Assembly (NCBI GenBank): GCA_026901365.1
Contig: QLOH01000011.1
Location: 2,294,001 to 2,358,000, forward strand
Source of the DNA: Sesbania bispinosa
Lineage: Eukaryota; Streptophyta; Magnoliopsida; Fabales; Fabaceae
Direction: 5' to 3'
Length of the DNA stretch: 64,000 nt
The notes below the pieces were generated by a model. It did no database searches. It saw only the letters and a program-made list of their open reading frames with translations, and was not told the DNA's origin. The translations under genes were made by a program, and so were the position numbers. Below are positions 32,993 through 43,053 of the stretch, piece after piece (within the stretch, counting starts at the first letter, position 1; every line of letters starts with the position of its first letter).

Positions 32993-33558
32993 TGAACTTT
33001 CCAAAGTCCAAAAGAGTGAATCTCCTTCACTGCAGATGTTGATCTCCGGATCCAAAGGTTGAAGACGATGGTGTGGGGGTACCTGCAAGGGACTCTGACG
33101 CTCAACGTAAGTGTTTCTTCTTAGTAAGAGAATTAGAATTCAAAGAATGAACTGAAAAGCATACCTTTTGAACCCTAAAGAAGTGTATTTATAGGGTGTT
33201 TTAGGCGGGAAAATCAGTTACGCTTGTAACTGTTTCCACAAATTACGGGCTCACGCACCATGAATATAGTGAATTCACGCGCGGGTATTAAACCTTGGTC
33301 ACGAGATTTTATCACGTGACTTTGAGAAAATCATCTCGACGAATAACGTCGAGATGCTTATTCTCGACATAGTTTCTCGAAAGATATTGAAGGACTTCGA
33401 CGGCATTATCGAGTAGGTCATAGATATCGTTATTGTCGCGTATGGTGCATGTCGTTTTATGTCGACAACTTATCTCGACACTTTCTGTCGATAAGTCATG
33501 TCGATGCTTTTATGTTGATAAATCGTGTCGACTTGAAGTATGATTTTACTCCAGAACA
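32993..33558 (-). repeat. 5' LTR of the Tat element
   Basis: 566 bp, TG...CA ends. It differs from the 3' LTR at nine sites, including tacctg for tagctg and accctaaag for accctgaag. The minus strand has ctataaatac at about 33186-33195 as a likely TATA box. Confidence 0.95.
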
Positions 33559-33563
33559 ATGAT

Positions 33564-34256
33564 GCACTTCAGCTCAGAACCAAAAACTTCAGACAAAGGT
33601 GTGCTATTTGATCAACACATCTCCTACAAAAGAATCAAAGAAAGATGAGCAGCAACCATTAATCAGACTCGATTGTGCACCGGCATTAGTTCAATGTGCG
33701 GACAGACAGACAGGAGAGGCACAGTGCGAACTTCATTCACAATGTGAGTTTGATAGCCACTTTATGTGTTTTGAGTCTCGATTGTGGCAAAAAGTCCTCC
33801 CTCCCCATATGATGTGAACAGGAAAAAATGGTAGAAATAAAATATCTGTAACTGATGGAAGAAAAGCAAAACTTACCTAAATCAATATTGAGACAGGTTT
33901 CTTTAGGTGGCTTTTAACCATTTAGTGCATCTGCTCCTTCACAATGTGAAAGTCTTCTATTACGGGAGGCGATGAGCTTCCATCAGTGACCATGTTTGAT
34001 CTGCTGAACTGATGGACTTGTTCACAATCAGGTACTGAAGGTGTCCCCACATGTCCAGGCCATGATGTCCCATTTTGCATTGATGGAGAAATATTGTTGT
34101 ATAATCTCTCTTCAAAGAATGTGTGGTATGATGTTCTCACATCCTGTGTCCTTGTATTTTGAGGGGCTGTTTCCCTACATTGATCAATTTGAGAGCCATA
34201 CAAATTACTGTTTCCCTCAAGTTCAGCTACCATCATTACTACAGGACTCAACTGAA
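33564..34256 (-). other. exon-like sequence of unknown gene(s) in the composite element
   Basis: A minus-strand frame at 33922-34251 (AELEGNSNLYGSQIDQCRET... ending EDFHIVKEQMH) has ordinary codon use and looks like a gene exon. I cannot assign it to a family. Bases 33564-33820 continue the segment interrupted by the Tat insertion. Both probably belong to the captured cargo. Confidence 0.3.
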
Positions 34257-34557
34257 GTTTGTTGAGCTTTCCTATGGTGGTATCAGGAATAGAACCAGAA
34301 AGGGAGACATACTAGTATGTTAAACAATATCTGCTCATTGTTTTGTCCATTCTTTTGGAATTTAGTGTTCTCTTTGATACCAGTAAATCTAATAGCAAAC
34401 TTGTTGTCATTATAATTCCCAAGATATCAATATCTAAGTGATTTAATTAGACCAATTACCAAAAAAACACTATTCTGTTTTATATGCTTAATTGAGATGT
34501 AGCTATTGAATTGAAAATAACAAATTGTTACTACTTATAGAAACAAAGAAATCTTAC

Positions 34558-34845
34558 TGTGCTCCTTCTTGCACCACACAATCAACATCCTTTGGTTTAC
34601 TTTCAATCTGTTGCCAACCATCATCTATGATGAGGAACCGTGGTGGTGTACCTCCCTCTGATAGACTGCAATTATATTGAACAAATTTTAGTGTCTAGTT
34701 AATCTGTAAATATCATCTTCCAAATTCATCCTTTATATACAAATTCTATCACTAGTTATACCTTTTCAGGCTTTCCTAAACACCCTCAGCTGTGACATCA
34801 GTATAGAAGGCATCCCATGTACACCAGCCAAACCAATCAAGAAAA
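34558..34845 (-). pseudogene. raffinose synthase / alkaline alpha-galactosidase-like fragment
   Basis: Two consecutive exons on the minus strand. The first (34762 to about 34845) encodes FLDWFGWCTWDAFYTDVTAE, then a TAG where the family has Glu. The second (34558-34665) encodes LSEGGTPPRFLIIDDGWQQI followed by ESKPKDVDCVVQEGA. These are the two catalytic-core blocks of glycoside hydrolase family 36 plant proteins (galactinol-sucrose galactosyltransferase / SIP1 / DIN10 type). The IIDDGW motif carries one of the core acidic residues. Splice sites (aag|gtata, cag|tctatc, ca|gtaag) look preserved. The fragment covers only about 60 of some 750 codons, sits inside the composite element and is broken by the TAG, so it is a captured piece, not a gene. 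Confidence 0.82.
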
Positions 34846-35059
34846 GATACAATCTGATTGATTGTAAATCTTTTTTGTGTTGATCTAGTTGGATACAATC
34901 TGAACAAATAGAAAAGAAATCCGATTGATTCCTCAGTCCAGAGGCAAAGATGGGCCTACTACTGAAGTCCATATTCATTAGCCACTCTATTCCTTCCATA
35001 ACTATCCAAGTACCAATTTACCAGAACAAAATTTGACATTGCAATACCTTTTTATTTAA

Positions 35060-35466
35060 TCTAAATTTTAGGGTATTTCTTTCATGTTTTTCAAAGGCAA
35101 CATATACAGTGGTCAAGTTCCCTTTGCAACCCCAGTAGGATTCAAGACCCCACAAGGTGGGATTCCCATACCCAATGCCAGTGGTGCTATTCCCACTGTC
35201 AATTGGGTTACTGGTATCCCACTAGGAACTGGCTTGGCTGGTACTACCTTTGCACCAAACTCAGCCAATAACAACCAAAATAACCACTAGGACCAGATGG
35301 ACTAGGACTAGGTTTTGGTACAATCACTGTTATTGATGATGTATTGACCTCTCACCCTGAGTTGGGTTCCCAAATAATTGGGAAAGCTCAAGGAGTGTAT
35401 GTTGCAAGTTCAGAAGATGGGACTAGACAGATGAAAAATGTTGTATGTGCAATGAAAATGCTGTTG
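35060..35466 (+). pseudogene. dirigent protein gene fragment
   Basis: The plus strand encodes GNIYSGQVPFATPVGFKTPQ, GGIPIPNASGAIPTVN and GIPLGTGLAGTTFAPNSAN, the N-terminal half and Gly/Ala-rich linker of DIR9/10/16/25-type dirigent proteins. After a frameshift near 35283 it continues with GPDGLGLGFGTITVIDDVLT, then ELGSQIIGKAQGVYVASSED and GTRQM. Similarity then ends abruptly. Dirigent proteins are secreted and steer stereoselective phenoxy-radical coupling for lignans and Casparian-strip lignin. The signal peptide and the C-terminal third are missing. It lies in the composite element, opposite in strand to the raffinose-synthase-like piece, which argues for separate captures. Confidence 0.85.
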
Positions 35467-35529
35467 ACTGAAATGAAAATGAATGGGGAAAAAAGCATGA
35501 TGGAAAATAATCAGGAAAAATCATAAAGG

Positions 35530-36140
35530 GAAAAACTCAGACAAAGAAATAGAAAACATTATTCATTCATTCATTCATATATACTCAACTTCATCGATCA
35601 CCAGTATGATTAGCAATGCATCAGGAGTTCTTCTCACAAAACCGCACCTGTCCCTCACCCTCTAACCCTTCATTCTCAAATCCCACATCAAAATATATTC
35701 CCTTTTCCCTAAACCCACTCTATTGCTGATATATAAGACCTCCACAAAATACTTGTGCTCAAAATCATAACAATCACTTATCCTCAAGTAATAGGAATAG
35801 GGGTGATTAGAGAATAGGGGTGATTCATTCATCAATAGAAACACATATATACCCAGAAAAACCCTCGACCCACATAGAAAACCCACGACCCACGATGCCA
35901 TAACAAACCTGAGATTGGAGTGGTTCTGGTGTCGAAGCTTGTGATTTCGGTGCGTGGCGCGGTGGGGCTGAACGACTCAGGGCGAAGAAGTGAAGATGAC
36001 AAGCGGTGGGGCTAAACGACTCAGGGCGAAGAAGTGAAGATGACAATCTTGCTTTGCTTTTCAGTCCCACACCGTGTGCTTGTAAATCCCTAATAAAAAG
36101 TTCACTAAATTTACATAAATGCCATTAATGAAAACCAATA
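35530..36140. other. promoter-like cargo with 46-bp direct duplication
   Basis: Bases 35955-36047 hold two copies of gcggtggggct(g/a)aacgactcag followed by ggcgaagaagtgaagatgac, about 46 bp each and nearly identical. The surrounding sequence is less AT-rich than its neighbours and looks like a gene 5' region. No ORF was assigned. Confidence 0.45.
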
Positions 36141-36575
36141 GTTCTCCGCATGTTTTTTTTTTTCCGAAACTAAAAATTGAAAGAGAAAAGCAAAACAACT
36201 TAAAACTGTTTTCGTTTTTTAGTTTTTAAAATCTAAATTTTTAAAACTGTTTTTAAAAACAATTTTTAAAAACTTCAATCAAATAAGTTTTTTAATTTTT
36301 AAAATTTAAAAAATTTAAAACTGTTTTTAAAAACGGTTATCAAACAGGCTCTTAATGGAACATTTTTTTCTTATAAAACTCAAACCTAAAATAATACTTA
36401 AAAAGGCAAACATGTAGCAAACCAAAATTACCAAATCAAATTATGAAGATAGTAATTCGCAAAAAGATATACCAAACAATTAAAACATATAAAATTATTT
36501 TTCAATGCAAGACTTTTTCTACACTTTTAAAATTATATCTTTTCCCCTTGGTAGGTTACAAATCTTATTACGAGA

Positions 36576-36855
36576 CCAACGGGGGTTGATTCAAGCGGTA
36601 CATGCTTGATTCTCTTTAAACAAGGTCTCGGGTTCGAGTCTCGTGGATGGAAAAAATCTCCACTGGGAGAGCTAGCCCCATCATGATGTAAATGTTCTCG
36701 GCTCAAACAGGATTACCTACCGTGTAGGATACCTGTGGTTAAACTTGTGGATGGAAAAAATCTCCGCTGGGAGAGCTAGCCCTATCATGATGTGAATGTT
36801 CCCGGCTCAAATAGGATTACCTACCGTGTAGGATACTTGTGGTTAAACAAAAAAA
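36576..36855 (+). mobile_element. tRNA-derived SINE with tandemly doubled body
   Basis: The head contains an A-box-like ggttgattcaagcggt and a B box ggttcgagtctcg. The body, from tggatggaaaaaatctcc to gtaggatac(c/t)tgtggtta, is present twice in tandem (about 98 bp each, a few differences), followed by poly(A). Target duplications are aaatcttattacgaga (36560-36575) and aaatcttgttaccaga (36856-36871). The empty site in D' near 53090 reads caaatctttgttacgagaat once. Confidence 0.88.
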
Positions 36856-36939
36856 AAATCTTGTTACCAGAATTCGCTACCCGTGAAACTTTTTACCCAT
36901 ATGTTTGTTTTGGGTATTGATTTTACACATTCTTTTTTT

Positions 36940-37133
36940 TTTTGTAACCCTAAACATTTAGGGTGAGAGGATGGTACCTCAGTCCAACGCATGGAAAGCC
37001 TCCGGGCTCAAAGAGTGCTTACAGAGATATTTACGCTTTACCTCACCCCAAAGGGACGAGTGGGGATTCGAACCTACGACCTATCATATACAAGACCTTG
37101 TCTTACTCCACTTGACCAACTCCTTGGGGTTAC
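36940..37133 (-). mobile_element. tRNA-derived SINE, minus orientation
   Basis: Read on the minus strand it begins gtaaccccaaggagttggtc with an A-box-like ttggtcaagtgg, followed by the B box ggttcgaatcccc, and ends in a T-run on the plus strand (poly(A) on the minus). Flanking acacattctttttt copies lie at about 36925 and 37134. D' near 53167 has the site once (ttttacagattcttttttaa). Confidence 0.87.
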
Positions 37134-37191
37134 ACACATTCTTTTTTAATTCTATACATCCTTTTTTTTTATATTTCAAAATACAAACTTA

Positions 37192-37645
37192 CTTCTGTGG
37201 TTCAAACAAAGGGAGGGGTGGGGAGGGATTTTAATGAAAGAGAGGGGAGGTGAAATTTTATTTGTTTGGTTCAAAGAGGGGAAATGAGGGGAGGGACGAA
37301 AAAATGACTCCTTATATGTTTGGTTCAACAGGGGAGTGGAGAAATAAAGTTAATTTACTTATATACCTCTTTACTTTCTTTACCAAAAAATATACCTCTT
37401 TACTTTTATAACACATAGTTTTATTAATATGAGTGGAGGGTTATTTAAGTCATTTTAATTATTTAATTTAAACTCTCCTCCCCTCCCCTCCAAATCCCCC
37501 AATTATTGGAGGGGAGCATAAATAGCCTTAGAACGAATTTTGGCTCCCTCCCCTCCCTTCCTAAAAATTGAACCAAACATAAAAGCTCATTTAAAATCAT
37601 TCACCTCCCCTTCCCTTCCTTCTAAATCCCTCCAACCAGACATAA
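37192..37645. mobile_element. MITE with G-rich/C-rich inverted ends
   Basis: The left end (tggttcaaacaaagggaggg) and the right end (cccttccttctaaatccctc, then ccaaccagacata) are inverted. Inner copies ggttcaaagaggggaaat and aattggaggggagc continue the symmetry. Non-coding. Confidence 0.6.
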
Positions 37646-38080
37646 GTTGAGTGTCTTTGCAGACACACCCGACATCTGTTTCAAAACCTAGGAGATTTGG
37701 AGTTGGAGGAGAGCTTGAAAAGCTGACGCTGGAAAGGAGCTTGGTGATACAGTAGATCAATTTCATTTCTATACAACCATATAGAACATATATAAGATTG
37801 GAAACCAAACAACTATAAGATTGCATGGCCTCTGAATTATAATATAAGAAGCCTTTTCGCCCCTATTCTAGCGAGCAAGTTGAATGTCCTAGTAAATAAT
37901 GGGATCCTCTTAGAGTGAATGGTACAAACTACAAAGGTTCATGACCTTGAAATCCAACCTATTAAGCTTTGACACATCCTCTTGTAGCACAAGGATATCT
38001 GACGCTGCTCTGAAATAGGAGATTTCCTTCAACAACATTTATAATTTTTTATCCCACTTAATTAATGCCTTTGTCTCCGT
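37646..38080. other. unassigned spacer
   Basis: Mixed-composition DNA with no recognised gene or repeat. It directly precedes the foldback MULE target site. Confidence 0.4.
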
Positions 38081-38089
38081 GCTGCAATC

Positions 38090-39604
38090 GGCTTTTTGAC
38101 CACATTAGGGGTGTTTTTTTAAAAAAATACTAAAAAAATGCACTTAAAAAACAATTTACCACAATGGGGTTGTTTTGGACACGTGTAAAAGAGGAAGCGC
38201 TAACTGGATTAGCGCTTCTTGAAGCGCCAACTCAGTTAGCGCCTCTTGTTAAAATTTTAACAAGAGGCGCTAACTGAGTTGGCGCTTCAAGAGGCGCTAA
38301 CCTAATTAGCGCCTCTAGTATAATTTTTTTTAAAATAAAATTTACATTACCGGGGGTTTCCTAAAACCCCCATTAAATTTTTTTGTTTTTCATTTTTTAT
38401 ATTACCGGGGGTTTAAAACCCCCGTTAATAATTTTTTTCATTTTTATCCTTTACATTAGCGGGGGTTTTAAACCCCCATTAAATGAATTGTATTTTTTTT
38501 AAAATTATTACTATTGCACAAGAAAAGGATAATAAAAAAGATAATAAAATTATTATGTTATTAGAAAAGGATAATAAAATGATAGGAACAAGACTGTCTC
38601 CCTGGATAATAAAATTATTATGTTATTAAAAAAGATAATAAAAAAGGATAATAAAAGGATAAAATTATTATGTTAGTAAAAAAGGATAATAAAATTATTA
38701 TATTATTAAAAAAGATAATAAAAAAGGATAATAATAAGAGAAAATATTATAATATCATAGTAAAAAACACGACAATATTAACTTCTATTGTCGTGTTTTT
38801 TTTATGAATCACGGGAGTGAGTCCTGTCATTTTCTTTTTTCTTTTTTTGTCTCACTTTCATTTTCTTTTTTTTACTATGATATTATAATATTTTCTCTCA
38901 TTATTATACTTTTTTATTATCCTCTTTTACTAACATAATAATTTTATCCTTTTATTATATTTTTTAATAACATGATAATTTTATTATCCTTTTTTACTAA
39001 CATAATAATTTTATCCTTTTTTAATAACATAATAATTTTATTATCCTTTTTTACTAACATAATAATTTTATCCTTTTATTATCTATTTTAATAACTTAAT
39101 AATTTTATTATCCAGTGACAATCTTGTTCCTATCATTTTATTATCCTTTTCTAATAACATAATAATTTCATTATCTCTTTTATTATCCTTTTCTTGTGCG
39201 ACAGTAATAATTTTTAAAAAAATGCAATTCATTTAATGGGGGTTCAAAACCCCCGCTAATGAAAGGATAAAAATGAAAAAAATTATTAACGGGGGTTTTA
39301 AATCCCCGGTAATATAAAAAATAAAAAACAAAAAAATTTAACGGGGATTTTTAAAATCCCCGGTAATGTAAATTTTTTTTAAAAAAAATTATACTAGAGG
39401 CGCTAACTGGGTTAGCGCCTCTTGAAGCGCCAACTCAGTTAGCGCCTCTTGTTAAACAAGAGGCGCTAACTGAGTTGGCGCTTCAAGAGGCGCTAACCCA
39501 GTTAGCGCTTCCTCTTTTACACGTGTCCAAAACAACCCCACTATAGTAAATTATTTTTTAAGTGCATTTTTTTGGAAAAATACCCCTATTATGATCAAAA
39601 AGCC
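38090..39604. mobile_element. foldback MULE, about 700-bp inverted arms, 9-bp target duplication
   Basis: The perfect 9-bp duplication gctgcaatc is at 38081-38089 and 39605-39613. The ends are ggctttttgaccacattagg and (reading in from the right) ggctttttgatcataatagg. The arms stay complementary for about 700 bp, through cacgtgtaaaagaggaagcg, the gcgctaactgagttggcgct blocks, the gggggtttaaaaccccc blocks and long ataataaaattatta stretches. The centre is a small palindrome (acacgacaat...attgtcgtgt) at about 38767-38800. Each arm contains its own hairpins. Nothing is encoded. A transcript would be almost fully double-stranded. Confidence 0.92.
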
Positions 39605-39613
39605 GCTGCAATC

Positions 39614-40473
39614 GGTGCTACTGCTTCAGTGATGCATGGGGTTAATTCCAAATAATGTCATGTGTTTGTGTGTTCATTCCGGAAACAAAATAATTTCTCC
39701 AAACCTTAATGGGAAAATTGTACAACCAGAGGCGTTCAAATTAAAGTAGAGATGGATCCTGACTTTATAATATAAAAATTAACTCTAGATACAAATTTAA
39801 GGGAATTATTAACTAGGAATGGTTTGCATTAATTTGGACTTTGTGATTCATAGATACAAATCTTGGTGGATTAAAGCCAAAGTGGATGGGTTCTGTTTTT
39901 CTTTCTATGAATGGTGTAATAATCCAGTTTTAAAGCTTGTAACTCTTGATAAGCTGCTTATTATGTACCTGGAAGTAATATTGGTCTGAACATTTGAAGA
40001 ATCAATTTATGGTCTGGTTAATTTCATCTCATTTACACTTTCATGCTCAGCTATCAGCAAAATATATGAATTATCCTGATTTTCCCTCATTTTGATAGTT
40101 GATATTGTCTTCTGTTGTTTGGAAGGATTCTGTTTTTGGTTTCTGCAATTGAGTAGGTGGTTTTAGTGTATGTACTCTGTAGTTACTTTTGTCTTCAGGT
40201 TCCGTTTACGCAAATAATGATTGAGTAGGTGGTTTTAGTTTATGTACTCTCTAATTATTGTACTGCTCTGTATTTTATCTTAGTAAAAGGGCATAAGTAG
40301 CTTTTGTATTTCGTATTAATAAATTTTGGCACTCAAGGTGAAACATTCCATTTAGGATGATAATGTATAACTCTATTTAGGGCTATCGATGGGATGGTCC
40401 AATTTGCATACCCGAAATTAGGGAATTTTTCTCGTTGGGATGGGGATGGAGATGGGGATGAGGATAAAAAATC
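39614..40473. other. unassigned spacer; G-rich repeat at the end
   Basis: A short direct repeat (gattgagtaggtggttttagt and gagtaggtggttttagttta) occurs near 40151 and 40223. From 40370 a ggatggggatggag-type stretch begins that continues after the MITE at 40948-41010, so an older element is interrupted there. No gene. Confidence 0.4.
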
Positions 40474-40481
40474 CTCCCAAT

Positions 40482-40939
40482 CATTGGTTTTAAATAGTGG
40501 TGCGGTCACAATATTGCGGTTGTGGTGTCAGTGTCCGCAACCATATCATACCGCAATTATAGTGTGATTAAAATTCACATTAAAATCCGCAACGTAATAC
40601 CGCAACGGCCGCAACGCAATGGCTATAACGGTCGCATCAGGCCGCAATTCTGATAAAAACCAATTTTTAGTTATTTATTTATTTAGTAGATTTAGACGAA
40701 ATTTTGAAGGGTTAGAGAGATTTAAAGATGATAGTAGTGTGATGGTAAATGAAAAATGCAATTTAGGAGGGGGAATAAGAGATGTAGGATTATAAACATG
40801 ATTCATATATGATATGTTACATTTGGTACAAGAATAAAATAATTTCATACCGCAACAGCCGTAATGCACATTACGACATCCACAATGCCCGCAATCGCAG
40901 CAGTTGTATCCGCGACCGCAACCGCAATTTAAAACCATG
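40482..40939. mobile_element. MITE, 458 bp, 8-bp target duplication (hAT-like)
   Basis: The flanks ctcccaat at 40474-40481 and 40940-40947 are identical. The ends are attggttttaaatagtggtg and (inward from the right) catggttttaaattgcggtt. The interior repeats ccgcaa words in inverted arrangement. The hydrophilic/Cys-rich frames inside come from these repeats. Confidence 0.78.
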
Positions 40940-40947
40940 CTCCCAAT

Positions 40948-43044
40948 ACATATTTTGGGACGAGGATCGGTATCATTTTCCCTGCCCTGTGGAATCTCTG
41001 CCCCCCTCTAACATATACAGAAATAATTAATATATAGGTAAGGTTGACAATTTCTTCTATTATTTGAGGATTCCAGTAAAACCTACCCAATTTAAAATCT
41101 GTGTTTGGAGATTTTTGTTTGCTATAAAGATAGGGCTGAGTACAAACAATGGCTCTTAAGTATATTTGGGAATATGGTGGAGGTCATACTCCTTGCCTTA
41201 CAAGATTCTTAAATAATTAAAATAACGTTATCCTTAATTTTATATATAATTTCCTTTTAGCCGGCATTTTTTTAATAATTAATTTATGGGCATTTCTTAT
41301 TTTTACGATCCCTCTCCTTTTTTCTATATATTTCTATTCTAAAGTCTCTTCTTCATCTTTCTACATTTTTAGGCAGTTATTACTTTTATTAGGTGGTTGG
41401 GAACCGTAAATCAGTAAATTAGTAAATCAAGATATAAAATAGGGGTATAATGGGAATGGAAATGTGGAAGCCAAAACTCTCATATTCTCTTTATATATAA
41501 TAATATAGATTATTATTATTATTATTATTAAAACAGTTTCTCTTAAATTTAATGTATTTTTTCCCAATAAAATATTTATTCCTCTATTTTATTCATTAAT
41601 GTTTTCACTTATTATCTTTCATATCAATTTTATGTATTTACTTCTATTTTATTTACTTCTACTTACTTACTCTATATTAAAATTATTCATGTTGTACACG
41701 TGTCACGTTTTCTCATTTCGGTTTTTATTTTTATATTTTTCTCACTTTAATAAAGTGGATTTTATGAATCACATATATCCTCGACGGGAGAGAGTCCTAC
41801 TCCTGTCATTTTTTTATTTTTTAACACACTTTCTTTTCATTTTTCTTATTGTTACTATATTAAATTATTTTTTCTCATTATTCGTTCCTATTAATCTATT
41901 TTATTTTATAAAAACACGATTAAGAAATAGTCTCTAAATGAGTTTAAGGAGGCTAACATTATAATTGTATAATGTGTTAGGGTACTACATATAAAATTGC
42001 TGATTGTGATGAGCGTTCGACACATTTGCAATTAACTGTAGAATCAACACAGACTAAAAAGATAGCTTAAATATTATATAATGATAAAATAAAAAAATTC
42101 TAGGAATAAAAATCAAACTTAGACATTTTATAGGAAAAAAAAATTATTTTACTATTATTTAAATTATTCTCCATCATTGATTTTTTAAATTTAAATTATA
42201 TTTATTTTTTAAATTATTCTCAATTATTGAACACCGACTAAAAGACAAACTTAAATCAAATTATGATTTTTATTATTTTCTTCTTAAAAAAATAAATTTA
42301 AAAATATGAAATGGAAACCGCTGCAGCCGGTTTATGACCGAGGCTGTAACTTACACCCTTAGCATCAAGGGTGTATTTTAAACGGCACCTTAAATCATCG
42401 ATCTGGTATTTCCCCTTTTCAATTTGCCCATTAATTATTAGTATTTGATAATTAAATATAGTTTTAGCGACAGGTGTATCCGCGCCTTTAATTTTATCAA
42501 ATCTTTTGCTGAAAAAAATTTTAAAGCATTAATTAATCTTGTCATTCTGTGTTACGCTTCATCAAATTGATGTTAACATCAAGTGCACGTACAAGTTCTT
42601 CTTCTTCCGCTTTTTAGTTTCGATCTTTTTAAAATCTTGCACAAATATTCAGCGTTAAAATTCTATGAAAATTTACAAAGAAAATGTTTCAGTTGTCTTA
42701 ACAAATAAGTTTTGTACTCCCCTAAAGTTGGGACAGATGAGTATCCACGTAGCGAACAAGTTTTTCGCCAAATTATTCAACTAGGTTCAGGCTTGAGTTG
42801 AGAGGCTGTGTACTCCCCTGGAGTTGAGTTGGGTAGGGTAAGCAAATCCAATTGTTAGAAAGTCTATATGACGGTTAAGGATAGAGGAGAGTGGGGAGAA
42901 AGCCATCGGAAAAATGGGGTAGGGAGAGAGATCATGAGAAGACAATTAGGAGGGCATATACAAAAAGGGCTCCATCTAAGTTAGTGGGTAAGTCTCCACA
43001 AATTAAGCAAGAAGACGTAGGTTGATAAAGAGCTTGAGTTTTAG
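40948..43044. other. AT-rich intergenic stretch, no gene recognised
   Basis: It contains a (TTA)n run at about 41508-41530 and a T-rich 112-codon frame (41599-41937) that is low-complexity Phe/Leu/Ile. From 42300 there is a short CG-containing block (gaaaccgctgcagccggttt) without a match. No features were supported. Confidence 0.4.
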
Positions 43045-43053
43045 GGCTCCTGG

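Larger units (their letters stand above)
23374..33558 (-). mobile_element. Tat-lineage Ty3/gypsy LTR retrotransposon, 10,185 bp
   Basis: Two 566-bp LTRs (23374-23939 and 32993-33558) differ at nine positions that I counted, about 98.4 percent identical. The 5-bp target duplication atgat is at 23369-23373 and 33559-33563. The element reads on the minus strand: the right LTR is 5'. It is followed by a primer-binding-site-like ttggcaccgtctgtgggga, then gag, protease, RT, RNase H, a second (archaeal-type) RNase H and integrase. A purine tract, tttgggggcaac, lies against the 3' LTR. Gag-protease-RT-RH-aRH-IN without a chromodomain, plus an antisense ORF between integrase and the 3' LTR, is the Tat/Retand arrangement. 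Several frameshifts and stops make it non-autonomous despite the young LTRs. Confidence 0.95.
22308..36352. mobile_element. 14-kb composite TIR element carrying gene fragments
   Basis: The left end is gggcttgtttgaaag and the right end, read inward, is agagcctgtttgataacc. About 200 bp of A/T-rich inverted subterminal sequence (gtttttaaaaac words) follows on each side. TAA flanks both ends (22305-22307 and 36353-36355). The related block at 52340-53220 lacks the whole segment, so it behaves as one insertion. Without the nested Tat retrotransposon it is about 3.9 kb. It contains pieces resembling a raffinose-synthase-like gene and a dirigent gene plus unassigned exon-like sequence, but no transposase. 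That suggests a gene-capturing non-autonomous element (PIF-like by the TAA). Superfamily assignment is tentative. Confidence 0.6.
36356..37190. repeat. block D, right part (duplicated at about 52900-53220), with two SINEs
   Basis: The match to block D' resumes after the composite element (aaaccaaaattaccaaatca, agtaattcgcaaaaagatat, aatgcaagactttttctaca). It is broken only by the two SINE insertions, whose empty sites are visible in D'. No reading frame was recognised. Confidence 0.75.

Noticed and set aside
36576..37133. tRNA gene candidates (A and B box motifs)
   Set aside because: Poly(A) tails, target duplications and empty sites in block D' show that they are SINEs. No cloverleaf was found.
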